Under the pieces are notes generated by a model. It searched no databases. It was not told where the DNA came from and saw nothing but the letters and a program-made list of their open reading frames with translations. A program made the position numbers and the translations under genes. A stretch of 8,487 nt of DNA from Bacillota bacterium (GTDB taxonomy: Bacteria > Bacillota > Clostridia > Tissierellales > Peptoniphilaceae), in assembly GCA_023418835.1 (NCBI GenBank), contig JAEZYW010000158.1, positions 1-8,487 of the forward strand, read 5' to 3'. Every line of letters begins with the position of its first letter. Position 1 is the stretch's first letter. This document shows positions 1 to 7,924 of the stretch, one piece after another.

Positions 1-747
1 GACAAAAGCGTAATCTTTTCAGAGGGAGTAATGTCAAAAATAGATGTTCCAGCAACAATTGATTCTTCCATTGGTAGAACCTTTTTGCCAATGAGAACTT
101 TGGCGACACCTCTCGGTTACGAAGTCACTTATGATGATAAAACTCAAACTGCTTCTTTAAAAGAACCTGGATACCACCCGTCCATTAAAGATGCAGTGGG
201 AGATGAAGTTCCTACAATGCAATCAATTTTAGATCCAGTAAACGAAATGTTTGAAAAAGACAATAAGAAAAATCAAAACAAAAATGTTGTAGATTCTGTT
301 TTAGAAAATCAACCAATCAAACTTAGGACCGAATCTAGAAGTGTAAATACAGTAAATGGATCTGTGACAAAAGAATATGTTGAAGAGGTTGAAAGGGACT
401 TGATGAATTTAATTAACGACTATAGAAGACAAAACAATCTCAACTCTTTAAATATAGACAGTAGCATAAAACCCCTATCAGACATTAGGGCAGCTGAGTT
501 TAGTAGCAATCCAAGAACTGGTCACGCTCGTCCCGATGGAAGTTCATGGGATTCTGTAGGAAATGTTCAAGGGGAAAATTCAGCCTTGATTTCCATAAGA
601 GAAAACAATGCCCAAGCTCTATTTAACGCTTGGAAGTCTTCTTCAAGTCATGATCAAAATATGCTTAGAAGTGAATTTAATTCTTTCTATATTTCTGTAG
701 TTTCAGATGGAGAGAATTTATATGCTGTAAACTTATTCAGAAGATAA
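1..747 (+). CDS. CAP (SCP-like) domain protein with copper-amine-oxidase-N-like domain, 5'-truncated by window edge
   Basis: The frame is open from base 1 and ends at TAA 745-747, giving 248 visible residues. The ATG at 31 is not a credible start: it sits inside a domain, and the in-frame residues before it (DKSVIFSEGV) continue the same fold. Up to about base 165 the protein matches the end of the copper amine oxidase N-terminal-like repeat (GRTFLPMRTLATPLGYEVTY, then a short beta strand), a module common in exported Firmicutes wall proteins and not evidence of amine oxidase activity. A charged Asn/Lys-rich linker runs from about 166 to 381. From about 382 to 744 is a CAP domain: LMNLINDYRRQNNL helix, GHARPDG (His, codon 523-525), GEN (Glu) and SSHDQNML (second His), followed by the beta strands NSFYISVV and YAVNLF. 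These His/Glu positions fit the conserved CAP cavity. The signal peptide, if any, lies outside the window. Bacterial CAP proteins are usually secreted; the substrate or partner is unknown. It is convergent with the adhesin gene. Confidence 0.85.
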   Translation, partial: DKSVIFSEGVMSKIDVPATIDSSIGRTFLPMRTLATPLGYEVTYDDKTQTASLKEPGYHPSIKDAVGDEVPTMQSILDPVNEMFEKDNKKNQNKNVVDSVLENQPIKLRTESRSVNTVNGSVTKEYVEEVERDLMNLINDYRRQNNLNSLNIDSSIKPLSDIRAAEFSSNPRTGHARPDGSSWDSVGNVQGENSALISIRENNAQALFNAWKSSSSHDQNMLRSEFNSFYISVVSDGENLYAVNLFRR

Positions 748-770
748 TATAATCAATTAGTAATTTAAAG

Positions 771-803
771 AAAATCTCAGTGTAATTTATACTGGGATTT
801 TTT
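771..803 (+). terminator. Intrinsic terminator after the CAP gene, probably bidirectional
   Basis: An 11-bp arm at 771-781 (AAAATCTCAGT) pairs with 791-801 (ACTGGGATTTT) with one G-U pair, and the pairing can extend inward to a 3-nt loop. The plus-strand transcript has a run of six T at 798-803. On the minus strand the same stem is followed by a T-rich stretch (ATTTTCTTTAAATT), so it could also stop transcripts from the opposing adhesin gene. It lies 23 bases after the CAP stop codon. Confidence 0.8.
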
Positions 804-811
804 GAAAGTTG

Positions 812-841
812 AAATGCCCTAGTAAAATTACCAGGGCATTT
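812..841. terminator. Second stem-loop between the convergent genes, probable terminator or RNA-stabilising hairpin
   Basis: AAATGCCCT (812-820) pairs perfectly with AGGGCATTT (833-841); after one A/C mismatch, GTAA (822-825) can pair largely with TTAC (828-831). It lies between the ends of the two convergent genes, 44 bases beyond the adhesin stop. Neither strand has a clean T tract directly after it, so it is a weaker terminator candidate than the hairpin at 771-803. The two in series may act together to block read-through in both directions. Confidence 0.55.
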
Positions 842-1062
842 CCTATAGAATAGTATGAGATGGAGTTTATAAACTTATTTAAGGTTTAGTAAGGTCTCCA
901 ATGTCTTGTCCAGCGTTCAGCTCTGTTATTTAATCTAACATAATCGTGACTATTACTTGCTTCCATTATGTCATAGTATGCCCAGTGAGCCTTAGTTAAG
1001 TCTGTGTATTTTACTATTGTTCTTGCATTAGCATCTACACAGCTCTTGTCGGCAACCCTATC

Positions 1063-1524
1063 TAGCATTCTATTGATTATAGTAACGGCTTCTGCTCTAG
1101 TCAATTCTTTTTCAGGTCTAAAGCTTCCATCTGGATAACCCTTTAGCCATCCTTCTGCATAAGCTGCTTGGATACTTTCTTTAGCCCAATATTCGTTAGT
1201 TATATCTGGGAATCCGCCAAATCCAGTTTTCTTACTAGATATAAATCTTGAAGCGATTGTTGCAAATTCAGCCCTTGTTACTGGATTTTCTGGTCTAAAG
1301 CTTCCATCTGGATATCCAGATATTACACCAACTTGGGTTAACATTCCTACATATTCTGCATACCATGCATTTCTACTTACATCGTTAAATGGAATTGGAT
1401 AATCTTTATTTAAGAATATCTTTTCTTCCAGTAGCCTTGCAAATATTGCAATTATTTCTGCTCTCGTTATTGTATTTTCAGCTCTGAAATCTCCTTGAGG
1501 ATAACCTATTACATATCCAAAATG
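1063..1524 (-). other. Three S-layer homology (SLH) domains
   Basis: SLH1 (about 1524-1420) has GYPQGDFRAENTITRAEI; it lacks the usual leading F-D-W part. SLH2 (1392-1243) has FNDVSRNAWYAEYV, then GYPDGSFRPENPVTRAEF. SLH3 (1218-1063) has FPDITNEYWAKESIQ, then GYPDGSFRPEKELTRAEA. Each carries the TRAE motif central to binding pyruvylated secondary cell-wall polysaccharide. A further piece (YTDLTKAHWAYYDIMEAS, about 1004-951) resembles the start of a fourth SLH without its second half. This places the protein on the outer face of the wall without sortase. Confidence 0.92.
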
Positions 1525-1530
1525 GTCTCT

Positions 1531-1617
1531 CTTATTCAACTCTGGTACCTTAGGTACAGTTGGTACCTCTGGAACTACAGGAGTAATTGGCCATATTGGA
1601 GGATAAACCGGAGTTTC
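1531..1617 (-). other. Pro/Val-rich linker between stalk and SLH anchor
   Basis: The residues read as repeated P-x-x-P units: TPVYPPIWPITPVVP, then EVPTVPKVPEL. This looks like an extended spacer that separates the Ig-like stalk from the wall-binding SLH domains, equivalent to the Pro-rich wall-spanning region of LPXTG adhesins. Confidence 0.75.
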
Positions 1618-2040
1618 AATTTTCTTATTAGTAATAGTAATCTCGCCCTTAGGATTATTCTTTCTAAGAATTACTTCCCTAGCACTGTATTCTGGATTAA
1701 ATCCGCTATGTTCGATTTCTGTAACGGTATATCTTCCGTAATACAGCTCTTTAAGTTCTACAGATTGACCATTAGTTATTTCTACAACTTTTTCATATCC
1801 CCACGGTCCATTTATTCTAACTTTAAATTTTTTGTTATCATAAGCAGATCTTGGAGTTACAACTTTTTTAATCTTCAAAGAAGCAATTTTTTCATCTTCA
1901 TGATCTTCATCTTCTGGATCGTTGTAAATCAATCTGTTTATTATATTATCCTCTTCATCTCTTTCTTCAATCCAGTTATCATTTTCAGGAGCATCTGATT
2001 TAAATCTCTCCTCTGCTTTGAAATAATATGGATCTCCCTC

Positions 2041-3780
2041 TTAATTGTACATAGACAATCCTGACCAAGTTGCAACTGTATTATTTCCGTCTATTTCCAT
2101 TAATTCAGCATCTGGAACAGCTTCCCAAAGAATCTTATCAGTCGATCTAAATAGCTTGAATAATAGAATTGGATATTGTAATTTATCGTAGTCTTTATCC
2201 AAAGTAGATATATCCCAAATCTTTAGTAATTCAATTAATGAATATCTGTTAGTTGCTTGATAATAAAATTTTTGATCCAATTCTTCAATCTCAACTTGGT
2301 AGTTTGCAGGTACCCATGGATATCCGTCGGCGTTAGATTCAAATGGTTTAAATTTATATTCATTTCCATTAATATCAGTCAAATCGACATATTCCCAGGT
2401 AACTTTATTCTCCACCACTTTTATTGTGGAATTTGGAAGGTTTTCAAAGTTTTCTCCGTCTAAAGATCTACTTAAAGTAAACCAAGTATCTGGAATTTCA
2501 TTAGGTCCACCAATCCACTCTTTAATTAAAGTGATATTGCCTTTTGGTATTATATAGATATTCTTAACTGTTCTAAACCCTGTAGAGTAATCAACAGTAT
2601 AGTTTTCTGGCGCCCCTTCATCGCTACCTTCAGCATCTTTAAATTCTTTAATACTATAGATATAGTTAACGCCATACTGATTTGTTCTTGGCATGTTATT
2701 CCAAGTTGCAGTGGATTCGCCATCTGCTATGGCTTTTATTTCTGCATCTTCTACAGCTACTGGAGCTATTGTTTCACTAGTCGTTCTAAATAGTTTAAAA
2801 TAAACTGTAGGTCTTGGAGCCTTTCCACCTTCCCAAATCTTTGTAAACTCTAAATCAGATAATGAAGGCTTATAAGTGTTAGTAACTTTTAGACCATCAT
2901 AAGAAACTTCATAGTTTGTTGGTGGTCCTTCACTATTACCTTCAGCATCTTTAAATTCTCTAACGGTGAATATATAATTAACACCACTTTCGTCTTGTGT
3001 TGCTACATTCCAGCTTACTGTAGTTGTTCCATGTGCCAAAGTTTTAATCTCTGCATCTGGAACGGCTACTAGATCGCCATCTCCAATTTGTCTAAAGAGT
3101 TTGAAATAAACTGTAGGTCTATTTGCATCGTTTCCGTTTACCCAAACCTTAGTTGCTTCAATATTTCCAGTTGGAGGTTTGAAAGTATTTGTTATATTGT
3201 TTCCTTCTTGGGTTACAACATAAGTGTTTTCATTTATTTTAATTTCTCCGTTTTCACCCACGCCTTTTTCAGATACTGAATACACGTATTCATAACCTTC
3301 TGGATCGTGTTTAGCAAGTTTAGTCCATGTGTATTCATATTTATTACCTGAACCTGTTATTTCAAGGCTATATAAACCACCTGGAACTGGTTCTGATTCA
3401 GAACCATCTTTGCTAGATTTTCTGAAAATGTCTATTTCTACTGCAGAATAATCGCCTTGAGGTCCATTGACCCAAGTCTTTGTAGCTTTTACAGTTATAG
3501 CATTAGGATCGTCATCTCCTCCTGCTCTTTTATTGGTAACTTTTACAGTCTTATTAGGCTCTGCAATTCTAAGAGTTACCTCTCCATTTACTGGATCGTA
3601 ATCTGCTACGTAGCCATTGGTTTCAATTTCTTCTACCTTATAAGGCCCAAAGAATACATTCTCTAATACCTTTGTTTCTCCAGCTGCAAGTTCAAATTCA
3701 AATTTTTCTCCATAAGGACCTGTAACTCTAAATCTAAACTTAATTGGAGTAGCTCTGCTTCTTACAGGTAATTCATTTTT
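2041..3780 (-). pseudogene. Adhesin fragment 4: rest of B5, A8 to A11, most of A12
   Basis: After the TAG the same frame continues with KNELPVRSRATPIKFRFRV, matching B4 (SRGLPIKFTFNVTGPYG), so B5 spans about 3810-3523. Then follow A8 (3510-3172), A9 (3168-2863), A10 (2862-2542), A11 (2541-2239) and A12 (from 2238), five A modules in a row with no B between them. A9 and A10 are close duplicates (RPTVYFKLFR, FKDAEG, NYIF/NYIY). A11 departs from the pattern: the usual V-K-E strand reads YKFKPFES and the end reads YYQATNRY. The frame stops at TAA 2043-2041 after TWSGLSMYN. The first 165 codons have no convincing start, and the GTG at 3285 is internal to A8. Confidence 0.75.
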
Positions 3781-4129
3781 CTATTCTTTAGTTACCGTTA
3801 AATTAGCAAATTTATCTGTTTCTTTGTCTGGGTCTTCAGGATTTTCAGGTTTAACCCTAAGGGTGTTAGTTACTGTCAATCCCTCTTCTTTTACTATCCA
3901 GTTTTCGTTTAATACATCACCTGGATTTTCAAAGATTTCTTTTACAAAGTATTCGTATACTACGCCATTTATATCTGTCTTATCTTGTTTGCCAAAATCT
4001 ACTTTTTTATCTGTCAATGCTGTTGCATCTACAACTTTTTGTCCTTCTCCAGCTGTTCCGCCTTTTCTCCAAAGTTCAAATTTAACTGATGGTTTAACAT
4101 AATCTGGATATTCATCCTCATCTAAGTCT
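3781..4129 (-). pseudogene. Adhesin fragment 3: rest of A7 and start of B5
   Basis: In the frame one base off from fragment 2, homology resumes at once: DLDEDEYPDYVKPSVKFELW, then KKVDFGKQDKTDINGVVYEY and EEGLTVTNTL. This follows A2 closely (FELWRSGG, FGKQNKTDNNGVLYTY, DGLNVTNT). A short acidic and Pro-containing joint (RVKPENPEDPDKETD) leads to the first strand of B5 (NLTVTKE), which runs straight into TAG 3783-3781. A TTG at 4017 is the only start-like codon near its beginning, and it is internal to A7. Confidence 0.7.
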
Positions 4130-6835
4130 CCCCACCCAAACTTTAGTTGCTACAACATTTTCGTCTGTCTGAGGAACTTTGTAGGTGTTAGTTACAGTCA
4201 ATTTGTCTTCAGAATAACTTACTTCGTAATTTTCTGGAACTATTGGTTCGACAACATAATAGATATATTCATATCCTTCTGGATCGTGTTTCGGCAATTG
4301 TGTCCAAGTATAAGTGAATTTTGGAGCAGTTCCTGTAATTGTAGGATTATTATTTAAATTAACAGGTGTAGATCCATCTTTACTAGATTGTTGCATCAAG
4401 TCAAGTTTAATCTCAACATGAGTATCAGCTGGTCCATTAACCCAATTTTTAGTTGCTACAACTTCCACTGAGTTTGGATCTTCTGTAGTCTTGTGCTTAT
4501 TAGTAATTGTAACTACTCCAGCTTTTACTGTTGCACTTAATCTGACTTTTCCGTCGTCAGGATTGTAAGTCGGAACGTAACCTTGAGTATCTGTTTCTTC
4601 AACTGTATACTCCCCGTAGAAAAGATTGGTCAATTCTTTGGACTCACCTGGTGCTAATTCAAAGGTTTGGTTATAACCATAAGGTCCAGTAACATTGAAA
4701 GTAAATTTAATTGGAAGTCCCCTTGACAAAGTACCAATAACTGAGTTGTCTATTAGTTCTTTTTTAACTGTAAGCTTTCCATCCCTTTCATTTTCAGATT
4801 TAATCTTGTTTGTTACTGTCAAACCTTCTTCTATTTTTGTAAAGTTTTCAGGTGTAAAGTCATTACCTGAAGCGTCAACTTCTTTTACAGTGAAAATAAA
4901 CTTATTATTATTGTCATCTGAAATATCAAGATTTGTCCATTTAACACTTAAATCAGCAGCATCTTTAGCTATTAATTTAAGTTCAGCGCCTGGAACTTCT
5001 ACTGGTGTCGTGTTGGCTTCTGTGTGCCTATAGAGTTTAAAATAAACGTCTACTCTTTCAGGATTAGGATAAAGAGCTCCTGCTCCGGACATATCCCAAA
5101 CCTTGTTGGCAATAGCTTCACCGTCATTTTGAACAACAAATGTGTTTTCAATAATAAAGTCATAACCATTTTTAATCATATTACCGACAATGTAATGTTC
5201 ATCTCCTATGATTAATTTACCATCTGTCACACCTAGTTCTTCAACATTGTAATTATACAATCCGCCTTTACTGTCATAAACTTCTAAGTTGCTCCAAGTG
5301 TATTTGAATTCATATCCTGGAATCGATTCTTCAGAAGTTGGAGTTTTTGTAATCTCTTCTGGTGTTGTTACATTAGTAGAAGTTCTTGTAACTTTAAAAC
5401 TAACATCACCGGCAGTTCTTGCAGAACCATTTTTCCAAGTCTTAGTTACAGTAATGTCTTTTAAACCTGTTTCAGCGCCAACTGTATTAATAACTTTTAC
5501 AGTTTTTTGGGGCACTGTTTCAGTTAACTCTACTTTTCCAGTTGTTGGATCATAAACAGTAGAATACTCTCCACTAGGATCTTCCACTACGGTGTATTCA
5601 CCAAAGAATAGATTGTTTAGTACAGTAGGTTCACCAACTTTTATCTCATGTCTAGTCTCTTGTCCATATGGATCAGTAACTGTGACCATGAAAGTTAAGT
5701 CTCCACTGCGATTTCTATTCATTCCTACTTTAGAATTCGGATTATTATTAAATTCTTTTATGATAATTAGCTTCCCAGTTCTTTCACCAGGTGGTCTAAC
5801 ATCATTTGTAATTTTATATCCATCATCAGTTGGAATAATTGTACTTATTATATTAGGATCTTCCAACTCTTCTCCCACGGTATATACGTTAAGGGAGCTA
5901 TCAGGTTTGTACTTTTCAAGCCCTGTCCAAGTGTGAGTCCAACCATTAGCTTCATTTAGCGTAATATCTGAACCTTCTACTTTAGTTCCGTTCTTGATAA
6001 GATATACTACAACGGGAACCTTCGCTCCAGCTGGAACATTTTCGCCCCAAGCTTTAATAACATTTACACTTGCAGTTGAGGTAGATTTTACAGTGTTGGT
6101 GACAGTTACAATTTTAGTTTCTCCATTTACAACTGTAACCTTTCCTTCCGCAGGATTATAAGTTATATCAAAGTCTGGAAGTGCTCTTTCTGTAACTTGA
6201 TATTCGCCCTCATAAAGATTTTCAAGGGTTTCTTCTCCGCTACCTGTTATTGTAACAACTTTTGTATATCCATAAGGACCAGTAACATCAAATACAAAGG
6301 ATTGCATTCCTCTTATTGACATCTTACTAGGTGTGATTATAAACACTTTCTTTATAGTAAGTTTTCCATTTGGAGTTACTACTGTATTTGTTACATTTAG
6401 TCCGTCTATAGTCGTAGAATAATTTGGTAAAACTAACTCATTGCCATTAGCATCTACTTCTTTTACAAAGTAAGTGTATAAAACTCCATTGTTGTCAGTT
6501 TTATTTTGCTTTCCAAAGTTGTGTTGATCATTTTCAACTTTAACTGCATCTACAACCTTTTCGCCGTCTCCTGCATCTCCGCCACTTCTCCAAAGTTCAA
6601 ACCAAATATCTGGTCTTGCAGTTTCACCTAGAATTGTACCTTCCCAAACTTTTTTAGCAATTAATTCATCAGTTTGTTCCACTTCAAAGGTATTAGTCAC
6701 GCCTAATCCATAAGGATCATATGTTACTTGATATTTTCTTCCATTTATTATTATTTCTCCGTCAGTAACTCCTTGTTCCACAACTTTAAATGCATACTCA
6801 GTTCCTGTAGTAGAATCGTATTTATCTACATTTGG
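4118..6835 (-). pseudogene. Adhesin fragment 2: rest of A1 through the start of A7
   Basis: The frame continues unchanged after the TGA (PNVDKYDSTTGTEYAFKVVE, matching A4 and A8) and stays open to TGA 4120-4118, which is reached only because of a +1 shift a few codons earlier. Approximate modules: A1 to 6680; A2 6679-6374; B2 6370-6086; A3 6076-5789; B3 5779-5474; A4 5467-5129; A5 5128-4796; B4 4789-4490; A6 4483-4172; A7 starts at 4171. The last real residues are ATKVWVG; the final RLR is out-of-frame read-through. A gene finder might start this piece at GTG 6781 (VEQGVTD), but that codon is inside a beta strand and has no ribosome binding site, so I do not believe it is an independent gene. 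Confidence 0.75.
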
Positions 6836-7279
6836 TCAAGTATAGGTGTAAGTTGGTACCGTTCCTGATCTAACAGGATTAGAATTTACTAACTGTTCTT
6901 CATCTCCAATTATTCTATAGAGTTGTAGAACTATTTTATCATGATCTTCAGGATTTCCATTAACCCAAGTCTTAGTTGCCTCAACAGTAGTTGATAAAGA
7001 ATCAACTGTTTTTGTATTGGTAATTGTAACTTTTGGTATTAGATTTTGATATTTGTCTCTAATAGTGAGGTTAACTTTACCATCTGCTGGGTTGTAAGTT
7101 GGAACGAACCCATCAACTGGTGTTTCTGTTACGGTGTATTCTCCATAAGGTAAGTTTTCTACCGTCTTACTTTGGCCACCTATTAGGGTTTCCGTTCTAT
7201 TTTCTGGTCCTGTAATATTTATTTCAAAACTTGGATTTTCAATGGTACCTTGAGTTTTTATTATTATTGGATTTTCGTA

Positions 7280-7924
7280 ATCATCAATTTTTGCTGGCAT
7301 TGCCACTCCATTTACAATAATTTGCCAATTTGTGTGAACTTCGTGGGCAACGTATCTGTCTTTAATTCGTATATCCTTCATTATAACTCGTTGATTTGGC
7401 TTTAAATCTTTAGGAATTAAGGCGGCACTTTGGGTTACGTTAGTAAGTGTTGCTCTAAAGATTCTGCCTTCATCATCTACAATTGTTCCATTGACAGTTC
7501 CAGTCCCGTCACTATTAACAGCAACTGTTCCTCCTGCTTGTAAAACTACTTTTTTTAGAACGATAAGAACGGGGTCTACAACCTGTTGTTCCATAGGAAT
7601 TGTAATTGTATTGCCATTTATATCATTATAAGTAATTTCCATTCCCGCAAGTGGATTAAATGTGCCAGTAATATCCACTTCGTCATCTGCTACGATTTCG
7701 TCGTTTATGGTAATTCTAAACTTTAATTGTGCATACTTTATTGCGGGGTCGCTATATTTCAATTCTGGAACATCACTTGTTTTTAAAATTAAACTAGGAA
7801 TATTCCATTTAATATTTTTATCTCCGTCTACCAATTCATATGTACTTCCCTTTGCTTCAATGTTCATAAAATCGTCAGCATCTACTTCTAATCCAGAAGT
7901 TAAACAAGTGGGAGACGATCCATC
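7280..7924 (-). other. Post-vWA spacer of about 215 residues
   Basis: This beta-rich stretch follows the vWA fold and precedes the first repeat module. Visible sections are SGLEVDADDFMNIEAKG, KNIKWNIPSL, a strand pair around LKFRITINDEIV, ITGTFNPLAGMEITYND and PVLIVLKKVVLQ. It has one Cys (SPTCLTSGLEV). The first part resembles the region that follows the vWA fold in pilus-tip-like Firmicutes adhesins. The second half (about 7550-7280: TGTVNGTIVDDEGRIFRATL, then VTQSAALIPKDL and HEVHTNWQIIVNGV) I cannot assign to a named family. Confidence 0.5.

Larger units (their letters stand above)
886..2040 (-). pseudogene. Adhesin fragment 5: end of A12, B6, Pro-rich linker and SLH anchor
   Basis: The same frame continues after the TAA with EGDPYYFKAEERFKS, matching the second half of A4 (SKGGLYNYNVEE). 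A very acidic stretch follows (WIEERDEEDN, DPEDEDHEDE), then B6 (about 1887-1621, with INGPWGYEKVVEI, YYGRYTVTEIE and ITITNKK), a Pro/Val-rich linker and three SLH domains, ending at TAA 888-886 in ERWTRHWRPY. The TTG at 1932 is the only early start-like codon and has no signal peptide after it, so as a separate gene this piece would make a cytosolic and presumably useless anchor. Confidence 0.8.
2010..7000 (-). repeat. Class A Cna-B-type modules (12 copies, about 100-115 residues each)
   Basis: Consensus order by eye: ATKVWVNG strand; VYFKLFR or related amphipathic strand; VPDAEI; TWxxL or SW; YxYxVKE; NYxVxYDGLxVTNTY. The Lys of TKxW, the Glu of VKE and the Asn of VTNT match the Lys, acidic and Asn positions that form intramolecular isopeptide bonds in Cna-B/SpaA-like domains; bond formation is inferred. 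Approximate copies: A1 6991-6680, A2 6679-6374, A3 6076-5789, A4 5467-5129, A5 5128-4796, A6 4483-4172, A7 4171-3838, A8 3510-3172, A9 3168-2863, A10 2862-2542, A11 2541-2239, A12 2238-about 1900. Close pairs are A2/A7, A6/A8 and A9/A10. Breaks fall in A1, A7 and A12. Confidence 0.8.
1621..7279 (-). repeat. Class B SpaA/prealbumin-like modules (6 copies, about 90-100 residues each)
   Basis: Consensus order by eye: GKLTVKKE strand; FTFNVTGPYGY; a loop with GES; LxNLFYGEYTVEE; GYxPTYNPxDGKV; VTITNK. The class differs from A by the GPYG and FYGEYTV motifs. It also has Lys, Glu and Asn in positions that could make an isopeptide bond. The exact Pfam family is uncertain (a SpaA-like or DUF5979-like prealbumin fold). 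Approximate copies: B1 7279-7007 (GPENR instead of GPYG), B2 6370-6086, B3 5779-5474, B4 4789-4490, B5 3810-3523 (broken by TAG), B6 1887-1621 (GPWG). The copies are spread through the stalk between runs of one, two or five A modules. Confidence 0.7.

Noticed and set aside
31..33. ATG as start of the CAP protein
   Set aside because: The frame is open upstream to base 1 and the ATG lies inside the copper-amine-oxidase-N-like domain; the GGGAG just before it is in coding sequence.
886..1060. LPXTG sorting signal at the C-terminus
   Set aside because: No LPXTG, hydrophobic segment or basic tail is seen; the protein ends in SLH domains and RHWRPY.
1495..1998. Plus-strand open frame of 167 codons
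   Set aside because: It is antisense to A12/B6/SLH coding sequence, with a Phe/Ile/Tyr-rich composition expected from the reverse of an Asn/Lys/Glu-rich gene and no recognisable domain.
3285..3287. GTG at 3285 (and GTG 6781, TTG 4017, TTG 1932) as real starts of separate genes
   Set aside because: Each is inside a conserved module strand, with no ribosome binding site or signal peptide, and homology continues upstream of it in frame.
4130..4133. Programmed ribosomal frameshift
   Set aside because: There is no slippery heptamer of the usual kind and no evident downstream stem-loop; the other three lesions make simple decay or error more likely.
4695..5936. Several plus-strand open frames of 63-114 codons, also at 2257-2463, 3088-3279, 3457-3666, 3824-4102 and 7662-7970
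   Set aside because: All are antisense shadows of the repeat modules and share the same reverse-translated repeat patterns; no ribosome binding sites or known folds.
2041..6838. Alternative genetic code with reassigned stop codons
   Set aside because: TGA, TAG and TAA all interrupt the frame once each, there is also a frameshift, and TAA ends the SLH and CAP proteins normally.
1621..7279. CRISPR array or non-coding direct repeats
   Set aside because: The repeats are about 270-340 bases long, diverged and codon-phased; they encode protein modules.
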